A stretch of DNA of 47,820 bases from Empedobacter sedimenti (GCF_030005555.1 NZ_JASCQG010000017.1:1-47820), one strand, 5' to 3'. Numbered from the stretch's first letter, positions 33,628-41,948 are shown. The notes: generated by a model from the letters alone, not told the origin. Numbers and translations: made by a program.

Positions 33628-33719
33628 TTTTTTGGCGAAGTAGTTGTACCAAAAAATATTACATACAAAAAAGCATCAACTTACTGTTATAAACGCCTAA
33701 CAGAAGTTTTGTTTGTAAT
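33628..33719 (-). promoter_or_regulatory. Structured leader upstream of the efflux operon
   Basis: Read on the minus strand: an outer stem (ATTACAAACAAAA pairing with TTTTGTATGTAAT, 33707-33719 and 33658-33670, one mismatch) encloses CTGTTA / TAACAG (33698-33703 and 33684-33689). A second hairpin, TTTTTTGG / CCAAAAAA (33649-33656 and 33628-33635), follows. It may be a terminator for the upstream small gene, an attenuator for the efflux genes, or both. Confidence 0.5.
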
Positions 33720-33743
33720 GTAATTTTAAAATTTTTAAGAAAA

Positions 33744-34145
33744 TCAAATTCTGATTGTACGTAGCAAAATGTATTTACAACTCGAAAATTTGATGGTTTT
33801 ATTGTAGAAGATGTTTTTCTTTCTTAATCCTTTTAATAAAAAAGTTAAGATTAAAACAACACTTAATAGTTTTGCACAAGCTTCTAAATCAATCTGTTTT
33901 GATAATTGTAAATCGTCATCCGATTGTTCAATACTTGGGCTTAATTCTTGTAGTTGAAATGTATGTGAAGTTGCCGAAAATTTAGTTTCTACAACTTTTC
34001 CTGCATGATAAAAATGAGTATTATCGTTAGCAACAGTTTGTGATGTAAAATTTTCTTGAGAATGTTGCGTACTAGCCAACACTTTAGTTTCCGCAAAAAA
34101 CAGCAGAAATAAAGCAGAAAGTAGGTATGTAACAAATGTTCTCAT
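33744..34145 (-). CDS. Small membrane protein of unknown function
   Basis: 133 aa from ATG 34145. N-terminal signal or membrane segment (MRTFVTYLLSALFLLFFAETKVLAS), a polar middle rich in S/T/H and a second hydrophobic helix (about 92-107, CAKLLSVVLILTFLLKGL) with a basic tail, giving a likely two-pass or signal-anchored topology. A TTG four codons upstream is the last part of a TACATTTG promoter box, so it is not the start. The gene precedes the efflux operon on the same strand. No homology is recognised. Confidence 0.55.
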   Translation of the reverse strand: MRTFVTYLLSALFLLFFAETKVLASTQHSQENFTSQTVANDNTHFYHAGKVVETKFSATSHTFQLQELSPSIEQSDDDLQLSKQIDLEACAKLLSVVLILTFLLKGLRKKNIFYNKTIKFSSCKYILLRTIRI

Positions 34146-34154
34146 AATTCTGTT

Positions 34155-34162
34155 CAAATGTA
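34155..34162 (-). promoter_or_regulatory. TACATTTG -7 box, 9 nt before a start codon
   Basis: Exact TAnnTTTG match on the minus strand. The ATG at 34145 would then be within a few nucleotides of the transcription start. Confidence 0.55.
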
Positions 34163-34320
34163 AGATTTGATTTTATACAACAAAGCGTATTAACATTTTT
34201 TAACTATAAATTTTTTGTTAACAAATTAGTTTACTTATTTACAGTTAGTTATTACTTTTTATTAAGTTTTTCTAAATCCGAATATTTTACAGAAATTTGC
34301 AACTCAACAAACAAAAGTTT

Positions 34321-34842
34321 ATGGCGAAAGCAAAAACAGCAAAAGAATCGTTAGCGGTAATGACAAACTTAGTTTTACCAAACGAAACGAACAACTTAGG
34401 AAATATGTTTGGAGGCGAATTACTGGCTTCTATGGATAGAATTTCTTCTATTTCTGCAAAAATGCACGGAGGAAGTTTCTTAGTTGTAACAGCAAGTGTA
34501 AATCACGTAGCATTCAACATTCCAATTCCGATGGGAAGCACAGTTAAATTAGAATCTAAAGTAACTCGTGCATTTAATTCTTCGATGGAAGTTTATGTTG
34601 ATGTTTATGTTTATGATTATGATAATTGTGTTTACAACCAAACAAATAGTGGGATTTACACATTTGTAGCTGTTGATAATGATAATAAACCAGTTCAAGT
34701 TCCGGAATTAATTCCTGAATCTGAGCAAGAAATAGAACGTTATGAAGCTGCTTTGCGTCGTAAACAATTAAGTTTGATATTAGCTGGAAGAATGAATCCT
34801 GCTGATGCACTTGAATTGAAATCGTTGTTTATTACAGAGTAA
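34321..34842 (+). CDS. Acyl-CoA thioesterase, hotdog fold
   Basis: 173 aa from ATG 34321; an in-frame TTG 24 nt upstream adds only a non-conserved extension. Single hotdog domain with NETNNLGNMFGGELLASMD at about 20-38 and VNHVAFNIPIPMGS at about 60-73, plus a 35-residue helical tail. Hydrolyses acyl-CoA in the cytosol; substrate unknown. Monocistronic, with its own terminator. It is distinct from the thioesterases at 3580 and 35514. Confidence 0.88.
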   Translation: MAKAKTAKESLAVMTNLVLPNETNNLGNMFGGELLASMDRISSISAKMHGGSFLVVTASVNHVAFNIPIPMGSTVKLESKVTRAFNSSMEVYVDVYVYDYDNCVYNQTNSGIYTFVAVDNDNKPVQVPELIPESEQEIERYEAALRRKQLSLILAGRMNPADALELKSLFITE

Positions 34843-34866
34843 TTCTTTTTTGAATAAATATCACTT

Positions 34867-34905
34867 AACTCGTTGAATTTTATCAATTAAATCAACGAGT
34901 TTTTT
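34867..34905 (+). terminator. Terminator after the thioesterase
   Basis: AACTCGTTGA (34867-34876) pairs with TCAACGAGTT (34892-34901), followed by a T run to 34905. Confidence 0.8.
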
Positions 34906-34953
34906 ATGTTTTAAATTTTTTACTAACTTTATCTTATTCTAAAACAAAGCAAT

Positions 34954-35187
34954 ATGAATATCTCTGATTTAAAATTAGAACTAATTCTTCAAATTTCTAA
35001 TCTGAATGATAAAATGAAATTGGAAGAAATTTTAGAATTATTAAAATTTCAGACTGAAAGTTCTATTTATGAAGTTTCTGAAGATGAAAAACTTGCAATA
35101 ATAGAAGCTAAGAATCAAATTTTAAATAACAATGTTTTGTCAAATAATGTTGTTAATGAAGAAATGAATGAATGGCTGAAAAAGTAA
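34954..35187 (+). CDS. Antitoxin of a ParE/RelE-type module
   Basis: 77 aa, acidic and helical (LKLELILQISNLNDKMKLEEILELL), without the ribbon-helix-helix start of classical ParD. The C-terminus (NEEMNEWLKK) is like many Bacteroidota antitoxins paired with RelE/ParE. The 16-nt overlap with the toxin gene indicates coupled translation and supports the assignment. It should bind and neutralise the toxin and may repress the operon. Confidence 0.7.
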   Translation: MNISDLKLELILQISNLNDKMKLEEILELLKFQTESSIYEVSEDEKLAIIEAKNQILNNNVLSNNVVNEEMNEWLKK

Positions 35188-35468
35188 TTTGGACAACTCA
35201 AGCAAAAAATGAATTGTTTGACATTTTAGATTATTGGAAAAATCGAAACCAATCAATTCTTTATAGTCAAAAACTTTTTCAATTAATTCAAAATCAAATC
35301 AATCTAATTGTTTTATTTCCTGAAATTGGGCGAAAAACAAATTTTGAAAATGTTAGAATTAAAATCATTAAAGACTATCTTCTTTTTTATGAAGTAAAAA
35401 ACTCAAAACTCTATATTTTAACAATAAAAAGTTCAAAACAGAACCCTAGTAAATTCAGAATAAAATAA
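35172..35468 (+). CDS. ParE/RelE family toxin
   Basis: 98 aa with the RelE/ParE fold: WTTQAKNELFDILDYWKNRN at the N-terminus, FPEIGRKTNFENVR in the centre and YLLFYEV followed by ILTIKSSKQNP at the end. Target (ribosome-bound mRNA or gyrase) cannot be told from sequence; the family is closest to ParE in the central FPEIGR motif. It overlaps the antitoxin by 16 nt and ends at a bidirectional terminator. Confidence 0.85.
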   Translation: MAEKVIWTTQAKNELFDILDYWKNRNQSILYSQKLFQLIQNQINLIVLFPEIGRKTNFENVRIKIIKDYLLFYEVKNSKLYILTIKSSKQNPSKFRIK

Positions 35469-35496
35469 AAAAGTCGAAACTAAGTTTCGACTTTTT
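35468..35496. terminator. Bidirectional terminator
   Basis: AAAAAGTCGAAACT (35468-35481) pairs with AGTTTCGACTTTTT (35483-35496). It separates the toxin gene from the convergent four-gene operon. Confidence 0.85.
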
Positions 35497-35513
35497 CTAT
35501 TAATATATTTTTT

Positions 35514-35909
35514 TTAACCTTTACCGGCTAAACGGTCAATCACGTATTCTATTTCAGTTTTCCCGTGTGCTATTGGTTTTCCATTTTCATCAAGATTAAC
35601 CATTGTAATTCGATCAACTGTAATAATCGTTTCGTGTGTCATTTTATTTCGAACTTCGCATTGTAAAATCAACGAAGTTGTTCCAAATTTCACAACCTCT
35701 ATTCCAATTTCTACAATATCACCTTCGCGTGCCGAAGCCATAAAATTAATTTCGGACATATGTTTAGTTACCACATGCGAATTTTCTAACTGTATGATAC
35801 TGTATAATGCTGCTTCTTCATCAATCCAAGCCAAAAGTTTACCTCCAAAAAGTGTTTTATTTGGATTAAGATCTTCTGGTTTTACCCATTTACGAGTGTG
35901 AAATTTCAT
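35514..35909 (-). CDS. Acyl-CoA thioesterase, hotdog fold
   Basis: 131 aa hotdog protein. NPNKTLFGGKLLAWIDEEAAL (about 16-36) is the catalytic turn, followed by MSEINFMASAREGD. Cytosolic acyl-CoA hydrolysis is expected. It is the last gene of the operon DUF3109 - DUF6909-like - oxidoreductase - thioesterase and its start overlaps the end of the oxidoreductase gene by 20 nt. Confidence 0.88.
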   Translation of the reverse strand: MKFHTRKWVKPEDLNPNKTLFGGKLLAWIDEEAALYSIIQLENSHVVTKHMSEINFMASAREGDIVEIGIEVVKFGTTSLILQCEVRNKMTHETIITVDRITMVNLDENGKPIAHGKTEIEYVIDRLAGKG

Positions 35910-36894
35910 AGTTCTCTGTTTTTTGTTGACGTTTATTATTTTCTGCTAAACGATTAGCTTCAGAAATAAACTTGACCAAATTTACGGCATATTTTCCTTC
36001 GAGCAAAGATTCATTTTGAAGTGATAAAGCTTCAGAAACTTCTGCAATTGCATTTGGATGGAAATTTTTTTGTTCTGTCGAAATTTTATTAGAACAACAT
36101 ACATTTTTGAGATCAGAATAAATCATTTGATTAAGATACTGATCACCAATCTTGATGGTTCCTTTTTCTGCAATAATGGTAATGTTACTTTCGAAATTTT
36201 TATTAAAAACGGATGTAGTATAAATCATATGTCCAATTGCTCCATCGGCCGTAAAATCGACACAACCTGAATCGTCAAATTCTGTTATTTCTTGATGTGT
36301 AAAATTGAAACTTCTTGAATTTGTACAAATAACCTCATCAAACCAAAAATTCATGATATCAACAAAATGAGAGAATTGAGTAAACAAAACACCTCCGTCT
36401 AAATCTTGGATTCCGTGCCATTCACGTTGTTTGTAATAGCTTTTATTACGATTCCAATAGCAATTAATGTTTACCATAAAAATCTTTCCTAACGAATGAT
36501 TATCAAGCAAATTTTTGACATATTGAACTACGGGAGAAAAACGAAGTTGCATAGACGTAAAAACTCTTAATTTTTTTTCGTCAGCAACTTTCAATATTTC
36601 CGTAACATCTTCTATCGTTAATGCAATTGGTTTTTCAATCAAAACATTTTTCCCAGCTTTTAAGCAACGAATCGCATGTTCTCGGTGCAAACCATTTGGC
36701 GTCGCAATTATTACAACATCTGTTTCTTGATCTTCTTTCAAGAAGCTTTCTAATGTCGAATAATTTTTTACAGAAAAATCATCGGGCAAATCAAAATCAA
36801 TTACTGAGATTAATTGTGCATTCTCTGTTTCTTCTATCGCTTGTTGATGTACACGTCCAATATGACCGTAGCCTAAAATGGAAAAATTTTTCAT
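35890..36894 (-). CDS. Gfo/Idh/MocA family oxidoreductase
   Basis: 334 aa. N-terminal Rossmann domain with GYGHIGRVHQQAI (residues 8-20) and the conserved EKPIAL (about 90) and YWNRNKSYYK-REWHG segments of the C-terminal alpha/beta domain. NAD(P)-dependent reduction or oxidation of a sugar or cyclitol is expected. The strand order, LIEKPIAL and NCYWNR motifs resemble oxidoreductases from nucleotide-sugar pathways, but none are adjacent. It lies 5 nt after the DUF6909-like gene. Confidence 0.85.
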   Translation of the reverse strand: MKNFSILGYGHIGRVHQQAIEETENAQLISVIDFDLPDDFSVKNYSTLESFLKEDQETDVVIIATPNGLHREHAIRCLKAGKNVLIEKPIALTIEDVTEILKVADEKKLRVFTSMQLRFSPVVQYVKNLLDNHSLGKIFMVNINCYWNRNKSYYKQREWHGIQDLDGGVLFTQFSHFVDIMNFWFDEVICTNSRSFNFTHQEITEFDDSGCVDFTADGAIGHMIYTTSVFNKNFESNITIIAEKGTIKIGDQYLNQMIYSDLKNVCCSNKISTEQKNFHPNAIAEVSEALSLQNESLLEGKYAVNLVKFISEANRLAENNKRQQKTENYEISHS

Positions 36895-36899
36895 TAAAT

Positions 36900-38561
36900 T
36901 TATTTAATAATTTTTTCTAATATCTTTTGTGTAATAAGATACGTTGGTTTTACTCCAGTTAATCCTAAACCACCAGAAGCTAATGTACTTCCTGTTTCTA
37001 AAGGATTATCAGAAGCATAATATGCATACATTACTTTAACATCTTTATCAATGTGATGTCTAATTTTTGAAGCTACTTGAATTGCTTTTTGATAATGCGC
37101 ACCTTCCATTTCTAATCCAATCGCTTGGAAAGACGAATTTTTAAAATATTCTAAAACGTCTTTGTTTTGCAACGATGTTCCTAAAACCGAAATCATTGGT
37201 CCTTCGTAAACACCTAAACCTTGTCCAGCAAAATCATCAGCAGTTAACTCGTTATCAAAAACATAATTATCTGTAGTTCCTTCGAAAACATGTGCAGTAG
37301 CAATCATAATATCACCTTTGATTCCTTCTAAGATTCCAGCTTTACCCATAATTGCAACAGATTTAACATTCATTTTGAATTTTACGTCTCCAACTCTATA
37401 TGGTTTCAACAATTCATCCATTGCTTCGAAAGCTTGCTCTCCAAAAGCATAATCCATCACAATAATTACCTCGTTGTTCTTATCTTTTGCATAAGAAAAC
37501 GCAGAATTTGTAACATTTACCTTAGATAAATCAATAATTTGAACATCGATATTTGTTCCTGATTGATCTTTGATGTAAACTAAACCATTCTGTTGTGTGT
37601 AATCATTTAACGATTCTCGCAACATTTTGTTGTTTGCTGCACTCAAATCTTCATAAATTTCTACACCATCATTTTTGTATTTTCTTTTCAAACCATCATA
37701 CGCATACAACATGTTTGAAACACTGTGCATATTAGCAGAAATGATATGTATGTTTTTATCTTGAAGATTATTTTCGAATAATACACGTTTGATTTCATTT
37801 GCCCAATGCTCACCAATCATATGATGACCAATCGATTCGCGTAAAGTTGACGTAAATGTAATTTCACGTTTCTTTGTTCCGATACGATCTTGTTGGCTTG
37901 TGTAACCCATCCAATAAACTACTCGGAAAAAATAATCTTTATCAGTAGCTTTACTGAAATAATGATGAATTTCTTGTGTTTCTTCAAACGTTCTTCCTAA
38001 AATAGTCGATAAATGCATCAAAGCAACTTCGCGTTCTTTACGGGAAATTTCAACTTCATTGAATACAACATTTTCGATGAATTCCCACGCTCTACTTTTA
38101 GAAAGTGTTTCGTTACTGAATGCTCTATTTCTAATTTTATCCGCCTCATTGTATAAAAACGTTAAGTGCGTCAAAACATCATAAATATCAGAACGACCGC
38201 GAGATATTTCGATATTCATTTGATCATCATCAATTCTATAGCAAAAACGACGACGTTTTGCAGGAATAATTGGTGTAAAAATAGAACGATCATATCCTTC
38301 GTCAGATGTAAAAGACACATAAGGTGTTTCTACAATTCCTTCTGGTAAACGATCTAAAACGTACATCAATCCGCTTAATTCTACCTTATTTGGATCTGTC
38401 ATTGATCCGTAGATTTCAGGATTGATTTCGAATAATAAATTTCTTAATATTTTTCCAGGTGCACCAGATGGACGGTACACTCCTCTATGAAATAAATGAC
38501 GCATTGAGATATATAATCTTTCAATAGCGTCAGTAGATCTTCTTGCTCTTGTTATTGACAT
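36900..38561 (-). CDS. Conserved flavobacterial protein (DUF6909-like), nucleosidase-like C-terminus
   Basis: 553 aa, no signal peptide. I recognise it as a conserved flavobacterial family (recalled as DUF6909, from memory). The N-terminal half is helical (about 1-230). The C-terminal half (about 390-550) contains GIKGDIMIATAHVFEG and GLEMEGAHYQKAI; the EMEGA-type motif and the preceding glycine-rich strand resemble nucleoside phosphorylase / MTA nucleosidase folds, so a nucleoside- or nucleotide-cleaving role is possible but unproven. It lies 7 nt after DUF3109. Confidence 0.6.
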   Translation of the reverse strand: MSITRARRSTDAIERLYISMRHLFHRGVYRPSGAPGKILRNLLFEINPEIYGSMTDPNKVELSGLMYVLDRLPEGIVETPYVSFTSDEGYDRSIFTPIIPAKRRRFCYRIDDDQMNIEISRGRSDIYDVLTHLTFLYNEADKIRNRAFSNETLSKSRAWEFIENVVFNEVEISRKEREVALMHLSTILGRTFEETQEIHHYFSKATDKDYFFRVVYWMGYTSQQDRIGTKKREITFTSTLRESIGHHMIGEHWANEIKRVLFENNLQDKNIHIISANMHSVSNMLYAYDGLKRKYKNDGVEIYEDLSAANNKMLRESLNDYTQQNGLVYIKDQSGTNIDVQIIDLSKVNVTNSAFSYAKDKNNEVIIVMDYAFGEQAFEAMDELLKPYRVGDVKFKMNVKSVAIMGKAGILEGIKGDIMIATAHVFEGTTDNYVFDNELTADDFAGQGLGVYEGPMISVLGTSLQNKDVLEYFKNSSFQAIGLEMEGAHYQKAIQVASKIRHHIDKDVKVMYAYYASDNPLETGSTLASGGLGLTGVKPTYLITQKILEKIIK

Positions 38562-38568
38562 AAATTTT

Positions 38569-39147
38569 TTACTTTTTTTGGTTGTTTAATTCTTGTTGAA
38601 TGGCCATTAATTCATCGTACCATTCTTGTCCAAATTTTCGGACTAACGAATCTTTTGCAAATGTTGCAACATTCACTTTCAATTCTTTTCCTAAGGTACA
38701 AGCATCCGAGCAGATATCCCATACATCATAGTTAACAGAAGTGAAATTTGAATATTCCTTAACACGAACTGGATACAAATGACATGAAATCGGTTTTTTG
38801 TAATCGACCTTTCCGTCTTCATATGCTTTTTCAATTCCACATTTCGAAAAACCATTTTCTTCGAAAACTAAATAAGCACATTCGCGATTATTGACCAATG
38901 GAGTTACCCAATCGCCGTCAGTATCCATTGTGTATTTACCTTCTTGCTCAATCACCGCAATTCCTTCGGGACGCAAATAAGGTTTTACATCTTCATAAAT
39001 ATCGTCTAATACAGTTAGTTCGTCATCATTCAAAGGTGCGCCAGCGTCACCTTCTACACAACAAATCCCTTTACATTTGTTCAGATTACAAACAAAATCT
39101 TCATTCAGTAGTTCTTCAGATACAAGGGTTTTTCCTATTTGGAACAT
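38569..39147 (-). CDS. DUF3109 family cysteine-cluster protein
   Basis: 192 aa, cytosolic. Cysteines are arranged as CNLNKCKGICCVEG (about 19-32), a central NRECAYL and KCGIEKAY, then ISCHLYPVRV, DICSDACTLG. This pattern is typical of the YkgJ-like/DUF3109 putative metal- or iron-sulfur-binding family. Function is unknown. It is the first gene of a four-gene operon. The perfect inverted repeat at 39145-39170 covers its start codon, and a TACCTTTG promoter box lies immediately outside this repeat. Confidence 0.85.
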   Translation of the reverse strand: MFQIGKTLVSEELLNEDFVCNLNKCKGICCVEGDAGAPLNDDELTVLDDIYEDVKPYLRPEGIAVIEQEGKYTMDTDGDWVTPLVNNRECAYLVFEENGFSKCGIEKAYEDGKVDYKKPISCHLYPVRVKEYSNFTSVNYDVWDICSDACTLGKELKVNVATFAKDSLVRKFGQEWYDELMAIQQELNNQKK

Positions 39148-39170
39148 GTTACATTAAATTTTGTAACATG
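39145..39170 (-). promoter_or_regulatory. Perfect inverted repeat covering the DUF3109 start
   Basis: CATGTTAC (39145-39152), ten bases, GTAACATG (39163-39170). The DUF3109 start codon (39145-39147) is at the inner end, and the promoter box begins at 39171. It could be an operator blocking transcription initiation, or an RNA hairpin hiding the ATG. Confidence 0.5.
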
Positions 39171-39178
39171 CAAAGGTA
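39171..39178 (-). promoter_or_regulatory. TACCTTTG -7 box of the DUF3109 operon
   Basis: Exact TAnnTTTG match on the minus strand, directly adjacent to the inverted repeat and 23 nt from the start codon. Confidence 0.6.
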
Positions 39179-39200
39179 CGGAGAATTCCTCAGAAAAATG

Positions 39201-39208
39201 TAATTTTG
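39201..39208 (+). promoter_or_regulatory. TAATTTTG -7 box of dxs
   Basis: Exact TAnnTTTG match, 10 nt before the dxs ATG; divergent from the DUF3109 promoter, with the two boxes only 22 nt apart. Confidence 0.6.
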
Positions 39209-39218
39209 TAAAAGAATA

Positions 39219-40955
39219 ATGGATAGTCTACTTTCAAAAATCAATCATCCTAAGGAACTTAGGACTTTTGAAGCATCTCAATTAAATGCTTTAGCTCACG
39301 AGATGCGCGAGTTTATTTTGGATACTTTGAGTGTAAAACCAGGGCATTTGGGCGCAAGTTTAGGTGTGATTGAATTAACGATTGCATTACATTATCACTA
39401 CAATACTCCTCAAGATTTGTTGATTTGGGATGTAGGTCATCAATGTTATCCTCATAAAATTTTGACTGGTCGTCAAAAAATTTTCGATTCACTTCGTCAA
39501 AAAGACGGTATTTCTGGCTTTCCAACACGCATCGAAAGTGAATATGATACATTCGGAACGGGACATTCTTCTACCTCTATTTCTGCAATTGTTGGAATGG
39601 CAACTGCAGATAAAATCAATCAAATTGACCGAAAACATATTGCAATTATTGGTGATGCATCGATTACTTCTGGAATGAGTTTGGAAGCGTTAAATCATCT
39701 TGGATCAACAGATTTGGATGTTTTAGTGATTTTGAATGATAATGATATCGGAATTGACCCTTCGGTTGGTGGTTTGAAAAAACATTTTAAATCATTAGAA
39801 AATCAATCCGAAAATATCTTTACCAATTTCGGTTTAAATTTTATTGGAACAATTGACGGACACAACTTTGATGAATTATTGAATGCTTTCAATAAAGCTG
39901 ACTTAATCAAAGGTCCAAAAGTTTTACACATCAAAACAATAAAAGGAAAAGGTTACGAGCAAGCCGAAATTGACCAAGTAAAATGGCATGCTCCAGGTTT
40001 GTTCGATAAAGAAACGGGCGAAATAAAATCAAAGAAGAAAGAAAAATCGTATCAAGATGTTTTTGGTGAAACCATGCATCAATTACTTGAAGATAACTCA
40101 CAAATCGTTGCGATAACGCCTGCGATGATCACGGGAAGTAATTTGGTAAAATGTCATCAAGATTTTCCTGAACGAGTTTTTGATGTCGGAATTGCAGAGC
40201 AACATGCGGTGACTTTTACAGCTGGTTTGGCTACGCAAAATACCATTCCGTATTGTGTGATTTATTCCACATTTTTACAGCGTGCGTACGACCAAGTGAT
40301 TCACGATGTAGCGTTACAAAATCTACCTGTTGTGTTTTGTATTGATCGTGCAGGATTTGTTGGTACAGATGGCGCGACGCATCATGGTTATTTTGATATT
40401 CCGTATTTGCGCGAAATTCCGAATATGATTGTGTCTTCGCCTCGAAACGAGAAAGATTTTAAAAATCTATTGCACACAGCTCAGTTTACAACTCAACCTT
40501 TTGCGATTCGTTATCCAAAGAATAATATCCAAACTAATAATTCTAAAGCAGAAAAAATAGAAATCGGTCAATCTGAAATTATTTTTGAAGGAAAACAATT
40601 AGCAATTCTTTCAACTGGATTAATTAGTTCTCGAATTGAAGAAATTATCATTCAAAATCATCTTCAAGATAAAATTGCTTTGATTGATTTTCCATTCATA
40701 AAACCATTAGATGAATCTCGCTTAAAAGCTATTTCATTGAAATATTCTACCATTCTAACTTTTGAAGATGGAATAAAAAAAGGTGGTTTTGGAAGTGGAA
40801 TTTTAGAATTTTTAAATTCTATTCATTACAAAGGAAATATCACCATCAATGGATATCCTGACGAATTTATCGAACATGCTTCAATTTTTGAATTAGAACA
40901 AATGGTTGGTTTAGATGATTCGTCGATTTTGGAAATGATTTTTAGTTATTTGTAA
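39219..40955 (+). CDS. dxs: 1-deoxy-D-xylulose-5-phosphate synthase
   Basis: 578 aa, near the 585-aa size usual in flavobacteria but shorter than the 620-aa E. coli enzyme. Thiamine diphosphate motif GDAS...NDNDIGI (D146 to N175), with Ala replacing the more common Gly at 147, H43 in HLGASLG, and the transketolase pyrimidine and C-terminal domains (EQHAVTFTAGLA; IDRAGFVGTDGATHHG). It condenses pyruvate and glyceraldehyde-3-phosphate, the first step of the MEP isoprenoid pathway. The product also feeds thiamine and pyridoxal synthesis. Confidence 0.95.
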   Translation: MDSLLSKINHPKELRTFEASQLNALAHEMREFILDTLSVKPGHLGASLGVIELTIALHYHYNTPQDLLIWDVGHQCYPHKILTGRQKIFDSLRQKDGISGFPTRIESEYDTFGTGHSSTSISAIVGMATADKINQIDRKHIAIIGDASITSGMSLEALNHLGSTDLDVLVILNDNDIGIDPSVGGLKKHFKSLENQSENIFTNFGLNFIGTIDGHNFDELLNAFNKADLIKGPKVLHIKTIKGKGYEQAEIDQVKWHAPGLFDKETGEIKSKKKEKSYQDVFGETMHQLLEDNSQIVAITPAMITGSNLVKCHQDFPERVFDVGIAEQHAVTFTAGLATQNTIPYCVIYSTFLQRAYDQVIHDVALQNLPVVFCIDRAGFVGTDGATHHGYFDIPYLREIPNMIVSSPRNEKDFKNLLHTAQFTTQPFAIRYPKNNIQTNNSKAEKIEIGQSEIIFEGKQLAILSTGLISSRIEEIIIQNHLQDKIALIDFPFIKPLDESRLKAISLKYSTILTFEDGIKKGGFGSGILEFLNSIHYKGNITINGYPDEFIEHASIFELEQMVGLDDSSILEMIFSYL

Positions 40956-41007
40956 TTTTCGGTACGAGAGTTGTAATAGCTTTCTCTGATTTATAAACAC
41001 ACAACTA

Positions 41008-41502
41008 ATGAAAAAAATAATCGGTTTATCTTTTATAGCAGTATTGTTAACATTGCAATCTTGCGGTACAACAAGCAACATGCAAGAGTTCTACACAAAA
41101 TACGACAATCAATCTACTGTAATTCCTTTACCTTCTTTTGCGTTGAAATTAGCTGGAAAAGCTGGTGGAACAGATTTATTTAATTACTTAAAATCGGCAA
41201 AAGTTTTTGTTGTTACAGATGCAGGACAAGGAAAGCAAAAAAGAATCATGAATGATTTGCAATCGTCTATGCGTGGAGAAAAATACGAAAACTTGGTAAA
41301 ATTCAAAGCGAAAGACAGCCGTTTGAATATTTCATTACAAGAAGATGGCGGACGAGTTAAGAAAATGATTTTTGGAATTAATGGTTTGCGAAATGTATTG
41401 GTTATCGATTCTAAATTAGATATTCCAAGAGCAGATTTAGACAAAGTTTTGGACAAAGTTTCAGCTGAAGATATTGCAGATTTAGCAGATATTTTGAAAT
41501 AA
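41008..41502 (+). CDS. DUF4252 lipoprotein
   Basis: 164 aa with lipobox LQSC (Cys19). The rest matches the DUF4252 pattern (MQEFYTKY at the start, FVVTDAGQGK, VLVIDSKLD, EDIADLADILK at the end). Function unknown. It lies 52 nt after dxs and may be cotranscribed; it ends at a strong terminator. Confidence 0.8.
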   Translation: MKKIIGLSFIAVLLTLQSCGTTSNMQEFYTKYDNQSTVIPLPSFALKLAGKAGGTDLFNYLKSAKVFVVTDAGQGKQKRIMNDLQSSMRGEKYENLVKFKAKDSRLNISLQEDGGRVKKMIFGINGLRNVLVIDSKLDIPRADLDKVLDKVSAEDIADLADILK

Positions 41503-41508
41503 TATAAG

Positions 41509-41530
41509 AAGCCAGCTAATTAGCTGGCTT
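41509..41530. terminator. Bidirectional terminator
   Basis: AAGCCAGCTA (41509-41518) and TAGCTGGCTT (41521-41530) form a perfect hairpin between convergent genes. The stop codon of the minus-strand lipoprotein gene (41516-41518) lies in the left arm. Confidence 0.85.
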
Positions 41531-41890
41531 TATTTTATACACGATTTTAATCAGTTTTCCTTTAAAATTATATTCTCTATAGGAAACTATTGCTTGATGG
41601 TTTATAAATAATTTTTGATTATCATAAAAAGTTCTAAAATCAAATTTACTATCATCTAAAATGTATAAATCCTCACAACCTTTTTCTGTATAAAGTGAAG
41701 TCGTAAAATTTCTCTTCGATTTTTTAGTTGTTTCAGCTAAATAATCTTGTTCATCATAATTTAAACAAGATTTTCCAAAATCTATTACAACAATCATTTC
41801 AGTTTTGGCTTCAGGTGGCTTCACCATCAAGCAGCTGTTTAACATAAAAAAGAGGATTATAGGCCAAAAAAATCGGTAGTTTTTCATCAT
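41516..41890 (-). CDS. Small lipoprotein of unknown function
   Basis: 124 aa from ATG 41890 (or 123 from 41887). Lipoprotein signal with lipobox LNSC (MMKNYRFFWPIILFFMLNSCLM). The mature part has CLNYDEQDY and ekGCEDLYILDD cysteines that could form a disulfide, then a beta-rich end (YREYNFKGKLIKIVYKIK). No family is recognised. Divergent from rsmI, with its start only about 60 nt away. Confidence 0.6.
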   Translation of the reverse strand: MMKNYRFFWPIILFFMLNSCLMVKPPEAKTEMIVVIDFGKSCLNYDEQDYLAETTKKSKRNFTTSLYTEKGCEDLYILDDSKFDFRTFYDNQKLFINHQAIVSYREYNFKGKLIKIVYKIKPAN

Positions 41891-41948
41891 AACCAGATTA
41901 GAGTTATACATTAAAGATAGATAAATTTTATCTCAAAACAATTCTTCT

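Noticed and set aside
34146-34157. TTG start for the small membrane protein
   Set aside because: The TTG is inside the TACATTTG box, so it would be upstream of transcription. The ATG at 34145 is used.
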